From the NCBI RefSeq assembly GCF_009728995.1, contig NZ_VTZW01000008.1, forward strand, positions 124,001 through 188,000: a DNA stretch of 64,000 nt, read 5' to 3'. Made by a program: the position numbers and the translations under genes. The DNA comes from Streptomonospora sp. PA3. Its GTDB lineage: Bacteria > Actinomycetota > Actinomycetes > Streptosporangiales > Streptosporangiaceae. Below are positions 48,841 through 57,960 of the stretch, in pieces; within the stretch, counting starts at the first letter, position 1, and every line of letters starts with the position of its first letter. Under the pieces are notes generated by a model that searched no databases, had not been told where the DNA came from, and worked only from the letters and a program-made list of their open reading frames with translations.

Positions 48841-50004
48841 TCACCCCGACTGCGCCGCCGACACGGGCCGGTCGGCGCCGGCGGCGCCCCGGGCCGCGAT
48901 CGGTTCGGTGTGGATGCGTCCGCTGGTCGCGGACAGCGGCCGCCCGCTGCCGCCCCACCGGGTCTGGATGAGCTCGGCGGCGATGGAGACCGCGGTCTCC
49001 TCGGGGGTACGCGCACCCAGGTCGAGCCCGATGGGCGAGCGCACGCGGGCGAGCCGCGCCTCGTCCAGGCCCGCCTCGCGCAGCCGGGCCATGCGGTCCT
49101 CGTGGGTGCGCCGGCTGCCCATCGCACCGATGTAGCCGGCGGGGGTGCGCAGTGCCACCTCCAGCACCGGCACGTCGAACTTGGGGTCGTGGGTGAGCAC
49201 GCAGATGGCGGTGCGCTCGTCGATCTGCGCCTCGATCTCGGCGAGGAAGACGTGCGGCCACTTGACCACCACCTCGTCGGCTCGCGGGAAGCGCCGGGCG
49301 GTGGCGAACACCGGGCGGGCGTCGCACACGGTGACGCGGTAGCCCAGGTAGGCGCCGATCTCGGCGACGGCCGCCGCGAAGTCGATGGCCCCGAAGACCA
49401 GCATCCGCGGCGCCGGCGCGAAGGACTGCACGAACACCTCCAGCTCGTCGCCGCGCCGCTGGCCGTCGGCGCCGTAGCGCAGGATGCCGGTGCTGCCCTG
49501 GGCGAGCATGCCGCGGGCGTCGTCGTCGACGGCGGCCTCCAGGCGGCGCCCGCCCAGGTCGCCCTCGGCGCCGTCGGGCCGGATCACGCGCCGGGCACCG
49601 AGGCGGCCGGGGCCGCCGGCGACGGTGGCCACGGCGACCGGGCGGTGGGACTCGATGTCGGCGATGATCGCGCCCAGGTGCGGATGGCGGGCCGGATCGA
49701 CCGGCTCGACCAGCACGTGCAGGGTGCCGCCGCAGGTCAGTCCGACGGCGAAGGCGTCGTCGTCGCTGACGCCGTAGGTGGCGCGGGCGGGTTCGCCGGT
49801 GGAGATGACCTGCTGGGCCAGCTCGTAGACGGCGCCTTCGACGCAGCCGCCGGAGACGCTGCCGGCCACCTCGCCTCCGGCTCCCACGGCCATGGCCGCC
49901 CCCGCCTCGCGCGGGGCGCTGCGGTAGGTGTCGATGACCGTGGCCAGCGCGAACGTGTCGCCTGCGGCGTACATGTCGGCGACGGCGGTGCGGATGTCAC
50001 GCAC
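48841..50004 (-). CDS. XdhC/CoxF family molybdenum hydroxylase maturation protein
   Basis: The protein has 387 residues. The XdhC_CoxI domain has DTFALATVIDTYRSAPREAG and GEVAGSVSGGCVEGAVYELA. A Rossmann-type C-terminal domain follows (RMLVFGAIDFAAAVAEIGAY, VTVCDARPVFATARRFP, CVLTHDPKFDVPVL, YIGAMGSRRTHEDR). Family members bind the molybdenum cofactor and help sulfurate and insert it into xanthine dehydrogenase or CO-dehydrogenase-type enzymes. The GTG at 50004 overlaps the coxE-like stop by eight bases and follows GGAGGAGGGCCCC. Confidence 0.92.
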   Translation of the reverse strand: MRDIRTAVADMYAAGDTFALATVIDTYRSAPREAGAAMAVGAGGEVAGSVSGGCVEGAVYELAQQVISTGEPARATYGVSDDDAFAVGLTCGGTLHVLVEPVDPARHPHLGAIIADIESHRPVAVATVAGGPGRLGARRVIRPDGAEGDLGGRRLEAAVDDDARGMLAQGSTGILRYGADGQRRGDELEVFVQSFAPAPRMLVFGAIDFAAAVAEIGAYLGYRVTVCDARPVFATARRFPRADEVVVKWPHVFLAEIEAQIDERTAICVLTHDPKFDVPVLEVALRTPAGYIGAMGSRRTHEDRMARLREAGLDEARLARVRSPIGLDLGARTPEETAVSIAAELIQTRWGGSGRPLSATSGRIHTEPIAARGAAGADRPVSAAQSG

Positions 50005-51127
50005 GGGGCCCTCCTCCCTCGCGCCGACCGCCGATGACGGCGGTGGCGAGCTCTTCCAGCGCATCCAGGCTGTGGCCGGACACGAAGTCGTCGATGTGCG
50101 GCCAGGCGGCCCGCATTCCCGCGGTGAGCGGAGCATAGCCGGGCTGGGCCTTGTGCGGGTTGACCCACACGATCCGGTGGGCGAGCCGCGCCAGCCGGGC
50201 CATCTGGGTGCCCAGCAGGGCGGCGTCGCCGCGCTCCCAGCCGTCGGAGGCGATGACGGCCAGCGCGCCGCGGGCGGCACCGCGGCGGCCGTAGAGGTCC
50301 AGGAACTCCTTGAGTTCGGTGCCCAGGCGGGTGCCCCCGCTCCAGTCGGGGATCGCCTCGGCGACGGCGGCCAGCGCGGCGGCGGGGTCGCGCATGCGCA
50401 TCTGGGGCGTGAGGCGGGTCAGCCGGGTGCCCACGCTGAAGGCCTCGGTGTGGCCGGGGTGCCCGCGCACCACGACGTGGGCCAGGCGCAGCAGGGCGTC
50501 GGCATAGGGCGCCATGGAGCCGCTGATGTCGATGAGCAGCACGACGCGGCGGGGCCGGGTGGAGCGGTGGCGGCGCGGCAGCCGCACGGGATCGCCGCCG
50601 GTGCGCAGCGCGGCGCGCAGCATCCGGCGGTGGTCCAACCGCCCGTGCGCGGCCGGCCGCAGCCGGCGGGTGCGGCGCCGCGGGCGGTCGGCGCTGATGC
50701 GCGAGACCAGCCGGGCGACCGCCGCGCGCTCTTCGCGGGTGAGGGCGGCCATGTCGGCCGAGCGCAGCACCTCGGTGTCGCCGGCCGCGAGCAGCCCGGT
50801 GGTGTCGGCGTCCCCATCGCCGGGGGCGGGCGGGTTCCACATTGCCGGGGCGGTGGTGGCCAGGGTGCGGCCGAGGGGGGCGGGAGCGGGGCGGGCGCCG
50901 CCGAAGTAGTGGGCGAAGCAGGCGTCGTAGCGGGCCAGCTCGGCGCCGCTGGAGCACAGGGTCAGGCGCCCGGCCCAGTAGACGGGTCCGGGGCGGGTGA
51001 CGTCGAGGGTGTCGACGGCGCGCAGGAAGGCCGCGGCGCGGCCGGTGTCGGCGCCGACTCCGGCCGCGCGCAGGGTGCGCACGAACCCGAGGAGGGTTTC
51101 GGTGGCGTCGCGGCCGGCGGTGTGCAC
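49997..51127 (-). CDS. CoxE-like VWA domain protein
   Basis: The protein has 376 residues. A helical N-terminal half is followed by a von Willebrand A domain with the metal site DISGSM (in VVLLIDISGSMAPYADALLR), SVGTRLTRL, SGGTRLGTELKEFLD and VIASDGWERGD. CoxE works with the CoxD AAA+ ATPase to mature the Mo/Cu site of CO dehydrogenase, and related pairs serve other molybdenum hydroxylases. It starts at GTG (51127), two bases beyond the stop of the ATPase gene, and overlaps xdhC. Confidence 0.88.
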   Translation of the reverse strand: MHTAGRDATETLLGFVRTLRAAGVGADTGRAAAFLRAVDTLDVTRPGPVYWAGRLTLCSSGAELARYDACFAHYFGGARPAPAPLGRTLATTAPAMWNPPAPGDGDADTTGLLAAGDTEVLRSADMAALTREERAAVARLVSRISADRPRRRTRRLRPAAHGRLDHRRMLRAALRTGGDPVRLPRRHRSTRPRRVVLLIDISGSMAPYADALLRLAHVVVRGHPGHTEAFSVGTRLTRLTPQMRMRDPAAALAAVAEAIPDWSGGTRLGTELKEFLDLYGRRGAARGALAVIASDGWERGDAALLGTQMARLARLAHRIVWVNPHKAQPGYAPLTAGMRAAWPHIDDFVSGHSLDALEELATAVIGGRREGGGPRA

Positions 51128-51131
51128 ACCC

Positions 51132-52073
51132 TCACCCCACCGCGGCCGTGTCGTGCCCGTTGAGCAGCGACGCCAGCGTGAGCCGGACGGCCTCGTGGTC
51201 CTCGCGGTGCTTGATCAGCGCGCCGAGGCTGCGGGCCGCGGAGTCGGGGTCGAGCTCGCGTGCGCCCAGGGCCACCAGCGCCGCGGTCCAGTCGATGGTC
51301 TCGGCCACGCCGGGCGGCTTGATCAGGTCGGGGCCGTCGGCTGCGGTGCCGCGCAGCCGCTGCCCGGCGGCGGCGACCTGGCGGACGAGGCGGTCGGCGG
51401 CCTCGGGCAGCCGGCGGCGGATGATGGCGACCTCGCGCTCGAAGCCGGGGTTGGGCATCCAGTGGTAGAGGCAGCGGCGCTTGAGCGCGTCGTGGACCTC
51501 GCGGGTGCGGTTGGAGGTCAGCACGACCACCGGCGGGGCGGCGGTGCTGACGGTGCCCAGCTCGGGGATGGAGATGGTGAAGTCGGAGAGGAACTCCAGC
51601 AGGAACGCCTCGAACTCGTCGTCAGCGCGGTCGATCTCGTCGACGAGCAGGACTCCGGGTCCCTCCCTGCTGGCCTCCAGCGCGCGCAGCAGCGGACGCG
51701 CCAGCAGGAAGCGGCGGTCGTAGAGGCCGGATTCGAGCCGGTCGGGATCGGTGCCGCCGCCGGCGGCCTGGGCGGCGCGCAGGTGCAGCAGCTGGCGCGG
51801 GTAGTCCCAGTCGTAGAGCGCCTGGGCGGCGTCGATGCCCTCGTAGCACTGCAGCCGGATCAGGGGTGCGCCCAGGACGGAGGCCAGCGCCTTGGCGAGC
51901 TCGGTCTTGCCCACCCCGGCGTCGCCCTCCAGGAACAGCGGGCGGCCCATGCGCACGGCCAGGAAGCAGGCGGTGGCCGCGCCGTCGTCGGCCAGGTAGT
52001 CGTGCTCGTCGAGCCGGCGGGCGAACTCCTCCGGGCCGGTGATCGCCTCGGCGGTCCGCGGTGCATCAGCCAT
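51132..52073 (-). CDS. CoxD-like MoxR AAA+ ATPase
   Basis: The protein has 313 residues. It has Walker A FLEGDAGVGKTELAKALAS, Walker B GVLLVDEIDRADDEFEAFL, LSDFTISIPELG, sensor 1 VVVLTSNRTREVHDALKRRC and HWMPNPGFERE. It is distinct from the MoxR at 28099, and pairing with the CoxE-like VWA protein makes a CoxD role likely. The ATG at 52073 follows GGAGGAGGGGAGG. It is the first gene of the set; no hydroxylase subunit lies upstream. Confidence 0.9.
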   Translation of the reverse strand: MADAPRTAEAITGPEEFARRLDEHDYLADDGAATACFLAVRMGRPLFLEGDAGVGKTELAKALASVLGAPLIRLQCYEGIDAAQALYDWDYPRQLLHLRAAQAAGGGTDPDRLESGLYDRRFLLARPLLRALEASREGPGVLLVDEIDRADDEFEAFLLEFLSDFTISIPELGTVSTAAPPVVVLTSNRTREVHDALKRRCLYHWMPNPGFEREVAIIRRRLPEAADRLVRQVAAAGQRLRGTAADGPDLIKPPGVAETIDWTAALVALGARELDPDSAARSLGALIKHREDHEAVRLTLASLLNGHDTAAVG

Positions 52074-52267
52074 CGGCCGAGCCTCCCCTCCTCCTGGGCC
52101 CAGGCTATGCGCTCGGCAGGGTATGGGGGGAGCCGCCGCGGCGGCAAGGGCCGGCGGAACGCGGCGGCCGACGGCGGATCGGTCGGTGGGGGTTGCGACC
52201 GCGCGTGTCCGCCCGGCCGCCGGAAGGCCGGTTCGCTCCGGCGGTCGGCGGGGGCCGGCGATCGGCT

Positions 52268-52399
52268 TCAGATCGCGAGCCGGTCCAGCAGGCCGTCGGC
52301 GGCCGCGATCCCGGCGACGGCGGTCCACAGCAGCGCCTTGGCGCGCGTGTTGCGCGGCCGCGGGCGGCGACCCGCGTGCCTGCGGGTGTCGGTGCCCAT
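52268..52399 (-). CDS. Possible small basic membrane peptide
   Basis: This 43-residue frame encodes a basic head (MGTDTRRHAGRRPRPRNTRA) and one hydrophobic stretch (ALLWTAVAGIAAADGLL). It lies in the 384-base gap between the CoxD-like and PH-domain genes and starts at ATG (52399) without a clear ribosome-binding site. The head-plus-helix layout is plausible for a small membrane protein, but the evidence is thin. The rest of the gap holds nothing I recognise. Confidence 0.3.
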   Translation of the reverse strand: MGTDTRRHAGRRPRPRNTRAKALLWTAVAGIAAADGLLDRLAI

Positions 52400-52457
52400 A
52401 CACCCAGGCAAGCACCGCTGCCCGCCCGTGTCCAGCCCGCCCCCGGCGCAAGCGGCG

Positions 52458-52931
52458 TCACCCGGGGCGGCCGGGCTCCTCGGCCTCGCCGCGGGTGTGC
52501 AGCAGGCGCCGGAAGTCCGCCAGCGCCGTGCGGGCGTGGTCGCCGTCGTTGCTCTGGATGCCCAGGACCGCCAGGGTCGAGCCGTCGGCGAGGTCGATGG
52601 TGGGCCAGGGCTCGCCCACCGGCATGCGGGCGTCGATGATCTCGGGCCACTCCAGCACGTGGGTGCGGATGCAGTTGACCACGGTCACGCGGTCCTCGGC
52701 CGCCACCAGGCGGGGCCGGGCCAGCAGGTGCAGCACGCCCGCGCCCACCGCGCCGAGGCCGACCAGGCCCAGGCGGTCCGACAGCCGCCAGTCCGGCGGC
52801 AGCACCACGGCCAGTACCACCATCGTCGCCACGATGAGCGCGGCCAGGCCGTAGCCGACGATGCGCATGTTCCGCGGCCGCCACGTCACCGGCAGTGGGG
52901 GGAGCTGCTCTCGTGCCGCGTCCTCGTCCAC
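52458..52931 (-). CDS. PH-domain membrane protein next to ribH
   Basis: The protein has 157 residues. Two close hydrophobic segments (GLAALIVATMVVLAVVLPP and LVGLGAVGAGVLHLLARP) are followed by a small PH-like beta domain (RVTVVNCIRTHVLEWPEIID, PTIDLADGSTLAVLGIQ). Such proteins commonly follow ribH in actinobacteria; the role is unknown. The start is GTG (52931), nine bases after AAGGAG. It lies 53 bases after ribH and is probably the last gene of the riboflavin operon. Confidence 0.85.
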   Translation of the reverse strand: MDEDAAREQLPPLPVTWRPRNMRIVGYGLAALIVATMVVLAVVLPPDWRLSDRLGLVGLGAVGAGVLHLLARPRLVAAEDRVTVVNCIRTHVLEWPEIIDARMPVGEPWPTIDLADGSTLAVLGIQSNDGDHARTALADFRRLLHTRGEAEEPGRPG

Positions 52932-52984
52932 GGTGTGTGCTTCTCCTTGCTCCGTCGGCTCCGTCCGCTCCGCCGGCACCGGCG

Positions 52985-53548
<564 letters not shown>

Positions 53549-54868
53549 TCAGTTGGCGGCGACGATCCCCGGCAGGTCGTGGCCCATCCTGTCGCGCTTG
53601 GTCTGCAGGTAGCGCAGGTTGTGGGGGGTCACGGCGCTGGGCATGGGGATGCGCTCGGTGACGGTGATGCCGTGCGCGCGCAGGCTCTCGGACTTTCCGG
53701 GGTTGTTGCTGAGCAGCCGCACCGAGTGCATGCCCAGGTCGGCGAGGACGGCCGCGCCGGCGCCGAAGTCGCGGGCGTCGGCGGGCAGCCCCAGCTCCAG
53801 GTTGGCGTCCACGGTGTCGGCGCCGGAGTCCTGCAGCCGGTAGGCCCGCAGCTTGTGCAGCAGGCCGATGCCGCGTCCCTCGTGGCCGCGCAGGTAGACG
53901 ATGATGCCGCGCCCCTCGGCGGCGATGGCCGCCATGGCGGCCTCCAGCTGCGTGCCGCAGTCGCAGCGGTGGGAGCCGAACGCGTCGCCGGTCAGGCACT
54001 CGGAGTGCAGGCGCACCAGCGGGTCGGGGCCCTCGGCGGGGTCGCCGTAGACCAGGGCGACGTGCTCGGCGCCGTCGGCGGCGCCGCGGTAGCCCACCGC
54101 GCGCCATTCGCCGTGGCTGTTGGGGATGCGAGTCTCCACCACGCGCCGGACCGGCGGGGCGGCGGAGGCGGGCGGCCCGGCCGGGGCGCTCGCGGAACGG
54201 ATGTGGTGGACCAGCTGGTCGATGGAGACCAGGCGCAGCCCGTGCTCGTCGGCGAACTCCCGCAGCCGCGGCAGGCGGGCCATGGACCCGTCGTCGTCGA
54301 CGACCTCGGCGATGACAGCGGCGGGCCGCATGCCCGCCAGCCGGGCCAGGTCGACCGAGGCCTCGGTGTGGCCGCGGCGGGCGAGCACCCCGCCCGGACG
54401 GTAGCGCAGCGGCAGCACATGGCCGGGCCGGGAGAGGTCGCCGGGCTCGGTGCCGGCCGCGGCCAGCAGGCTGATCGTGCGGGCCCGGTCGGCGGCGGAG
54501 ATCCCGGTGGTGACACCCGTGCGGGCGTCGACGGTGACGGTGTAGGCGGTGCCCAGGCCGTCCTGGTTGCGGGCGGTCATCAGCGGCAGCTCGAGGCGGT
54601 CCAGGTCCTCGCCGAGCATGGGCACGCACACCAGTCCCGAGGTGTGGCGGACGGTGAAGGCGAGCAGTTCGGGGGTGGCCGCCTCGGCGGCGAAGACGAT
54701 GTCGCCCTCGTTCTCGCGGTCCTCGTCGTCGACCACGATCACCGGCCGTCCGGCGGCGATGTCGGCGACGGCGCCGGCGATGTCGTCGAGGAGCGGTGCG
54801 CCGGCCGCGGCCTCCGGGGCGGGGAGCCCCTCGGCGGGGGCGGGCTGCTCGGTGGTGATGCTGGTCAT
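53549..54868 (-). CDS. ribBA: Bifunctional DHBP synthase / GTP cyclohydrolase II
   Basis: The protein has 439 residues and two enzymes. The N-terminal RibB half makes dihydroxybutanone phosphate ([44 protein letters not shown]). The C-terminal RibA half opens GTP (zinc cysteines in [19 protein letters not shown], then [14 protein letters not shown]). A Ser/Ala/Pro-rich linker joins them. The ATG at 54868 is used; AAGGAG lies 12 bases upstream. It is 107 bases after ribE. Confidence 0.97.
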   Translation of the reverse strand: MTSITTEQPAPAEGLPAPEAAAGAPLLDDIAGAVADIAAGRPVIVVDDEDRENEGDIVFAAEAATPELLAFTVRHTSGLVCVPMLGEDLDRLELPLMTARNQDGLGTAYTVTVDARTGVTTGISAADRARTISLLAAAGTEPGDLSRPGHVLPLRYRPGGVLARRGHTEASVDLARLAGMRPAAVIAEVVDDDGSMARLPRLREFADEHGLRLVSIDQLVHHIRSASAPAGPPASAAPPVRRVVETRIPNSHGEWRAVGYRGAADGAEHVALVYGDPAEGPDPLVRLHSECLTGDAFGSHRCDCGTQLEAAMAAIAAEGRGIIVYLRGHEGRGIGLLHKLRAYRLQDSGADTVDANLELGLPADARDFGAGAAVLADLGMHSVRLLSNNPGKSESLRAHGITVTERIPMPSAVTPHNLRYLQTKRDRMGHDLPGIVAAN

Positions 54869-54975
54869 CGCTGCGGAAACTCCTTGGCCGTGGCCGGGGG
54901 TGCGTGTGGCGGCTGCGGGGGCTGCCGGCCGGGGCGCTGCGCTCGGCGGGCGCCCGGCGCCGGCGGGCCCGGCCA

Positions 54976-55590
54976 TCAGGCGCCCGCCTGGACGTGGGTC
55001 ATCAGGCTCTCGACGTACTTGGCGATGACGTCGGCCTCCAGGTTCACCGGGGCGCCGATGCCTTTTGCGCCCAGCGTGGTGAGGTCGAGCGTGGTGGGGA
55101 TGAGGCCGACGGTGAAGCTGTCGGCGCCGACCGAGGCGACGGTCAGGCTCACGCCGTCGACGGTGATAGAGCCCTTCTCGACGACGTAGCGCGCCAGGCC
55201 GGCCGGCAGCGAGAAGCGCACCGTCTCCCACCGGGAGCCGCTGGTGCGCTCGACGACCTCGGCCTTGGCGTCGACGTGGCCCTGGACGATGTGGCCGCCC
55301 AGGCGGTCGGAGACCTTGGCGGCGCGCTCCAGGTTCACCCGCGATCCCGCGGTGAGGGCGCCGAGGCTGGAGCGGTCCAGCGTCTCCTTCATCACATCGG
55401 CGCTGAAGGTCTCGCCGGAGGCGGCGGTGACGGTCAGGCACACTCCGTTGACGGCGATGGAGTCGCCGTGCGCGGCGTCGGCGGTGACGACCGGGCCGCG
55501 TACGGTCAGCCGCACCGCGTCGCCCGCGAAGTCCCCCGCCTGCTCGATCCCGGTGACCTCACCGAGCTCTTCGACGATTCCGGTGAACAC
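54976..55590 (-). CDS. ribE: Riboflavin synthase, alpha subunit
   Basis: This enzyme dismutates two lumazines to riboflavin. The 204-residue protein has two homologous barrels: [24 protein letters not shown] and [18 protein letters not shown] in the first, and [20 protein letters not shown] in the second. The start is GTG (55590) at the conserved FTGIVEE, after a GAGGGGATGG purine run. It is the first gene after the FMN riboswitch. Confidence 0.96.
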   Translation of the reverse strand: MFTGIVEELGEVTGIEQAGDFAGDAVRLTVRGPVVTADAAHGDSIAVNGVCLTVTAASGETFSADVMKETLDRSSLGALTAGSRVNLERAAKVSDRLGGHIVQGHVDAKAEVVERTSGSRWETVRFSLPAGLARYVVEKGSITVDGVSLTVASVGADSFTVGLIPTTLDLTTLGAKGIGAPVNLEADVIAKYVESLMTHVQAGA

Positions 55591-55704
55591 TCTGGTCCAT
55601 CCCCTCACCCGGCTCAGGCTCCGGGGATGGCGTGCAGGCGGTCAGGTCCGCCTCGGGACCGCCGGCGGGTACGGGCCCCAAGCCCGCACTGCGGTCGATC
55701 CCAC

Positions 55705-55827
55705 GCGTACTGCCTCCCATCCGGACTTTCACCGTCGGTACCGGAATTCCACCGGTTCAACCGGCCGATGGCCTCGGCCGGGTCGCGGACTGTCACCGCC
55801 GGTTCGGACTTTCACCGACCCCGGAGC
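55705..55827 (-). promoter_or_regulatory. FMN riboswitch (RFN element)
   Basis: On the minus strand the conserved parts occur in order: GGGGTCGGTGAAAGTCCG, CCGGCGGTGACAGTCCGCGA, a variable stem, GGTTGAACCGGTGGAATTCC, GGTACCGACGGTGAAAGTCC and GGATGGGAGGCAGTACG. The 5' base-paired stem closes with GTACGCG-side bases. It lies 115 bases before ribE and should reduce expression of ribE, ribBA and ribH when FMN is plentiful. The promoter must lie in the 44 bases upstream or within the PAP2 gene; I see no good match. Confidence 0.95.
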
Positions 55828-55870
55828 ACGCGTTGTGTCAACGTATCTGGCAACAGTCTGCCATGCCCGC

Positions 55871-56905
55871 TCATTCCCGCCCCGCACCGGGTCCGCCCAG
55901 CGGCGCGTCCTCGGTGCCGGCGGCGCCTTCGGGGCGCTCGGCCAGCCCCATCCGCAGGAACAGCTCCGGGGCGCCCAGCGCGCTCCAGACGCCCAGCACC
56001 GCGGTGAGCAGGTACTCGCGCAGCACGCCCGCCGCACCGGAGGCCTCGGGGACGGCCACGTTCACCGCCGCGAGGATCAGCACGGTGCCGGAGAGGCCGA
56101 TCACATAGCGCGCCGCGCGCGAGACCGCCGATCCCGCGGCGCTGTACCAGCCGCGGGCCCGCAGCGCCGACAGTCCGGCCACGCCGCCGAAGAAGGCGCC
56201 CGCCAGGCCGGCCGTGTACTCCAGCGACGCTCCGGCGAGCCCGGGCGGCACCGACCCGGTCCACTCCTCGGGCGGGCTCCAGTCGGCGTGAAAGAGCGCC
56301 TGCCAGCCGGCGGCGAACAGCAGCACGGCCAGCGACAGCGCCAGCGCGGCGCCGGCCTGCGCGGGCAGGCCGAGGCGGCGCCAGCGGGCCAGCACCGCGT
56401 CCTCGTGGCGCAGGGCCGCCCACAGCACCACGGCGCCCACTGCCCAGCCTGCCAGGATGTCGGTGACGAAGTGCGCGCCCAGGTAGATCCGGCTCACGGC
56501 GACCGCCGCCACGATCGCGGCGACCGTGCCCCACACCCAGCGCCTGCGGGCCAGCATGGCCGCGTAGCCCCACAGCGCCAGGGAGGTGGTCGCGTGGGCG
56601 GAGGGGGCACCGAAGGTCGTCGGGGTGGCCAGCGGGCGCACCGAGTGGACGTACCAGGAGGGGCGCGGGGTGTGCAGGAGGACCTTGAACAGGTCGTTGA
56701 CCAGGCCGGCGCCGGTCACCACGACGAAGAGCCGGGCGCCCAGGCCCGCATGCAGACTCCAGAAGACGAGCGCCACCAGCACCGGAACCGTCGCCTGGGA
56801 GCCGAGGAGGCTGACGGCCTCCATGGGAGCTTGCAGCCACCCGCCCCAGCTCTGGAACCACTCGACGACGCCCGCCTCGGCGTCCCACACCGCGTCCATG
56901 CACAC
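55871..56905 (-). CDS. PAP2 superfamily membrane phosphatase
   Basis: This 344-residue integral membrane protein has the three PAP2 motifs: KVLLHTPRP, GAPSAHATTS and SRIYLGAHFVTD. They are followed by four or more further helices. Likely substrates are lipid or polyprenyl phosphates. The start is GTG (56905), or ATG two codons later. The stop is 44 bases before the riboswitch. It occupies the place where ribD lies in many actinobacterial rpe-rib regions; I see no functional reason for that. Confidence 0.92.
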   Translation of the reverse strand: MCMDAVWDAEAGVVEWFQSWGGWLQAPMEAVSLLGSQATVPVLVALVFWSLHAGLGARLFVVVTGAGLVNDLFKVLLHTPRPSWYVHSVRPLATPTTFGAPSAHATTSLALWGYAAMLARRRWVWGTVAAIVAAVAVSRIYLGAHFVTDILAGWAVGAVVLWAALRHEDAVLARWRRLGLPAQAGAALALSLAVLLFAAGWQALFHADWSPPEEWTGSVPPGLAGASLEYTAGLAGAFFGGVAGLSALRARGWYSAAGSAVSRAARYVIGLSGTVLILAAVNVAVPEASGAAGVLREYLLTAVLGVWSALGAPELFLRMGLAERPEGAAGTEDAPLGGPGAGRE

Positions 56906-57076
56906 CTCGCGTGGAGAACTCAGAGTCTGGAGCGCGCCTTACCGGTGCGTTCCGCCACCGAATTCCAGACCTCGGGTCGAAGGGTGATCGTAGACGTCCG
57001 CCCGGCGTTTCCCCAACTCGAGCACGGGGCGGACACCGCCGCGGGCCGGCCGCGCCGGGTGCCGGGGACGGGCTGC

Positions 57077-57197
57077 GTCCTGTTCGAGAAGCCGGACACC
57101 ACAAGGGTTGCGGCGATGGGGCTGTGATGCGCAGCGTCTTTTGCTGGGGTGGCGGTGGGCTGACCGGCGGGCGGCCCCCGCCGTTGTCGAACACGAC
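57077..57197. repeat. Minimal palindromic repeat element, locus E
   Basis: This is a 121-base copy with both ends intact. GTCCTGTTCGAGAA (57077-57090) and, read inward, GTCGTGTTCGACAA (57197-57184) match at 12 of 14 positions. Inside are GGACACCACAAGGGTTGCGG and CGATGGGGCTGTGATGCGC, then the G-rich GGTGGCGGTGGGCTGACC arm. It directly abuts the rpe stop codon (57198-57200). It is short enough to show the basic unit: two ends and one core arm. Confidence 0.9.
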
Positions 57198-57863
57198 CTA
57201 ACCGGCGGCCTTCTCCGCCTGGGCGCGCAGGGCCTGGACCGCCGCCGCCGGATCCTCGGCCTTGTACACCGAGGAACCGGCGACGAAGACGTCGGCGCCG
57301 GCCTCGGCGGCCCGCTCGACGGTCTCGTCGGTGATACCGCCGTCCACCTGCAGCCAGATCGATCCCCCGGTGGCCGCGATCAGTTCACGGGCGCGGCGGA
57401 TCTTGGGCAGCACGATGTCGAGGAACCGCTGCCCGCCGAACCCCGGTTCGACGGTCATCAGCAGCAGCATGTCGACCTCGGGCACCAGGTCGGCGTAGGA
57501 CTCCAGAGCGGTGCCGGGGTTCAGCGCCAGCCCGGCCCGCGCCCCCTGCCCGCGGATCTCGCGCAGGGTCCGCACCGGGGAGCGCGCCGCCTCGGCGTGC
57601 ACGGTGACGCTGCCGGCCCCGGCTTCGGCGTAGGCGGGCGCCCAGCGGTCGGGGTCCTCGATCATCAGGTGGCAGTCCATCGGCACGGTCACCGCCTTGA
57701 GCAGCGACTCCACGACCGGTAGGCCCAGGGTCAGGTTGGGCACGAAGTGGTTGTCCATCACGTCGACGTGCAGCCAGTCGGCCGCGCCGGACACCGCCGC
57801 GGCCTCGTCGGCCAGGCGGGCGAAGTCGGCGGAGAGGATGCTGGGTGAGATTTGGATTGCCAC
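57198..57863 (-). CDS. rpe: Ribulose-phosphate 3-epimerase
   Basis: Rpe interconverts ribulose 5-phosphate and xylulose 5-phosphate in the pentose phosphate pathway, and ribulose 5-phosphate feeds RibB. The 221-residue TIM barrel has [71 protein letters not shown] and [20 protein letters not shown]. It starts at GTG (57863). Its stop is flush with the end of a short palindromic repeat. Confidence 0.97.
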   Translation of the reverse strand: MAIQISPSILSADFARLADEAAAVSGAADWLHVDVMDNHFVPNLTLGLPVVESLLKAVTVPMDCHLMIEDPDRWAPAYAEAGAGSVTVHAEAARSPVRTLREIRGQGARAGLALNPGTALESYADLVPEVDMLLLMTVEPGFGGQRFLDIVLPKIRRARELIAATGGSIWLQVDGGITDETVERAAEAGADVFVAGSSVYKAEDPAAAVQALRAQAEKAAG

Positions 57864-57906
57864 GCCGCCGAGTCTATTAGCGCATCGCCGCCGCCCGGCG
57901 GCCCCC

Positions 57907-57954
57907 GCGCCGGGCCCCGCCGGCGAGCGCCGCGGCCGCGGGCGGGGCCGGCGC
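57907..57954 (-). terminator. Hairpin terminator after rsmB
   Basis: GCGCCGGGCCCCGCC (57907-57921) pairs with 57941-57954 over 14 bases with a one-base bulge. It lies 6 bases after the rsmB stop and before rpe. There is no T-run. Confidence 0.5.
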
Positions 57955-57960
57955 GGCGGG

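Noticed and set aside
55828-55870. Promoter for the riboflavin operon (TTGACA near 55840)
   Set aside because: A TTGACA is present, but its -10 position would fall in the riboswitch and does not match TANNNT.
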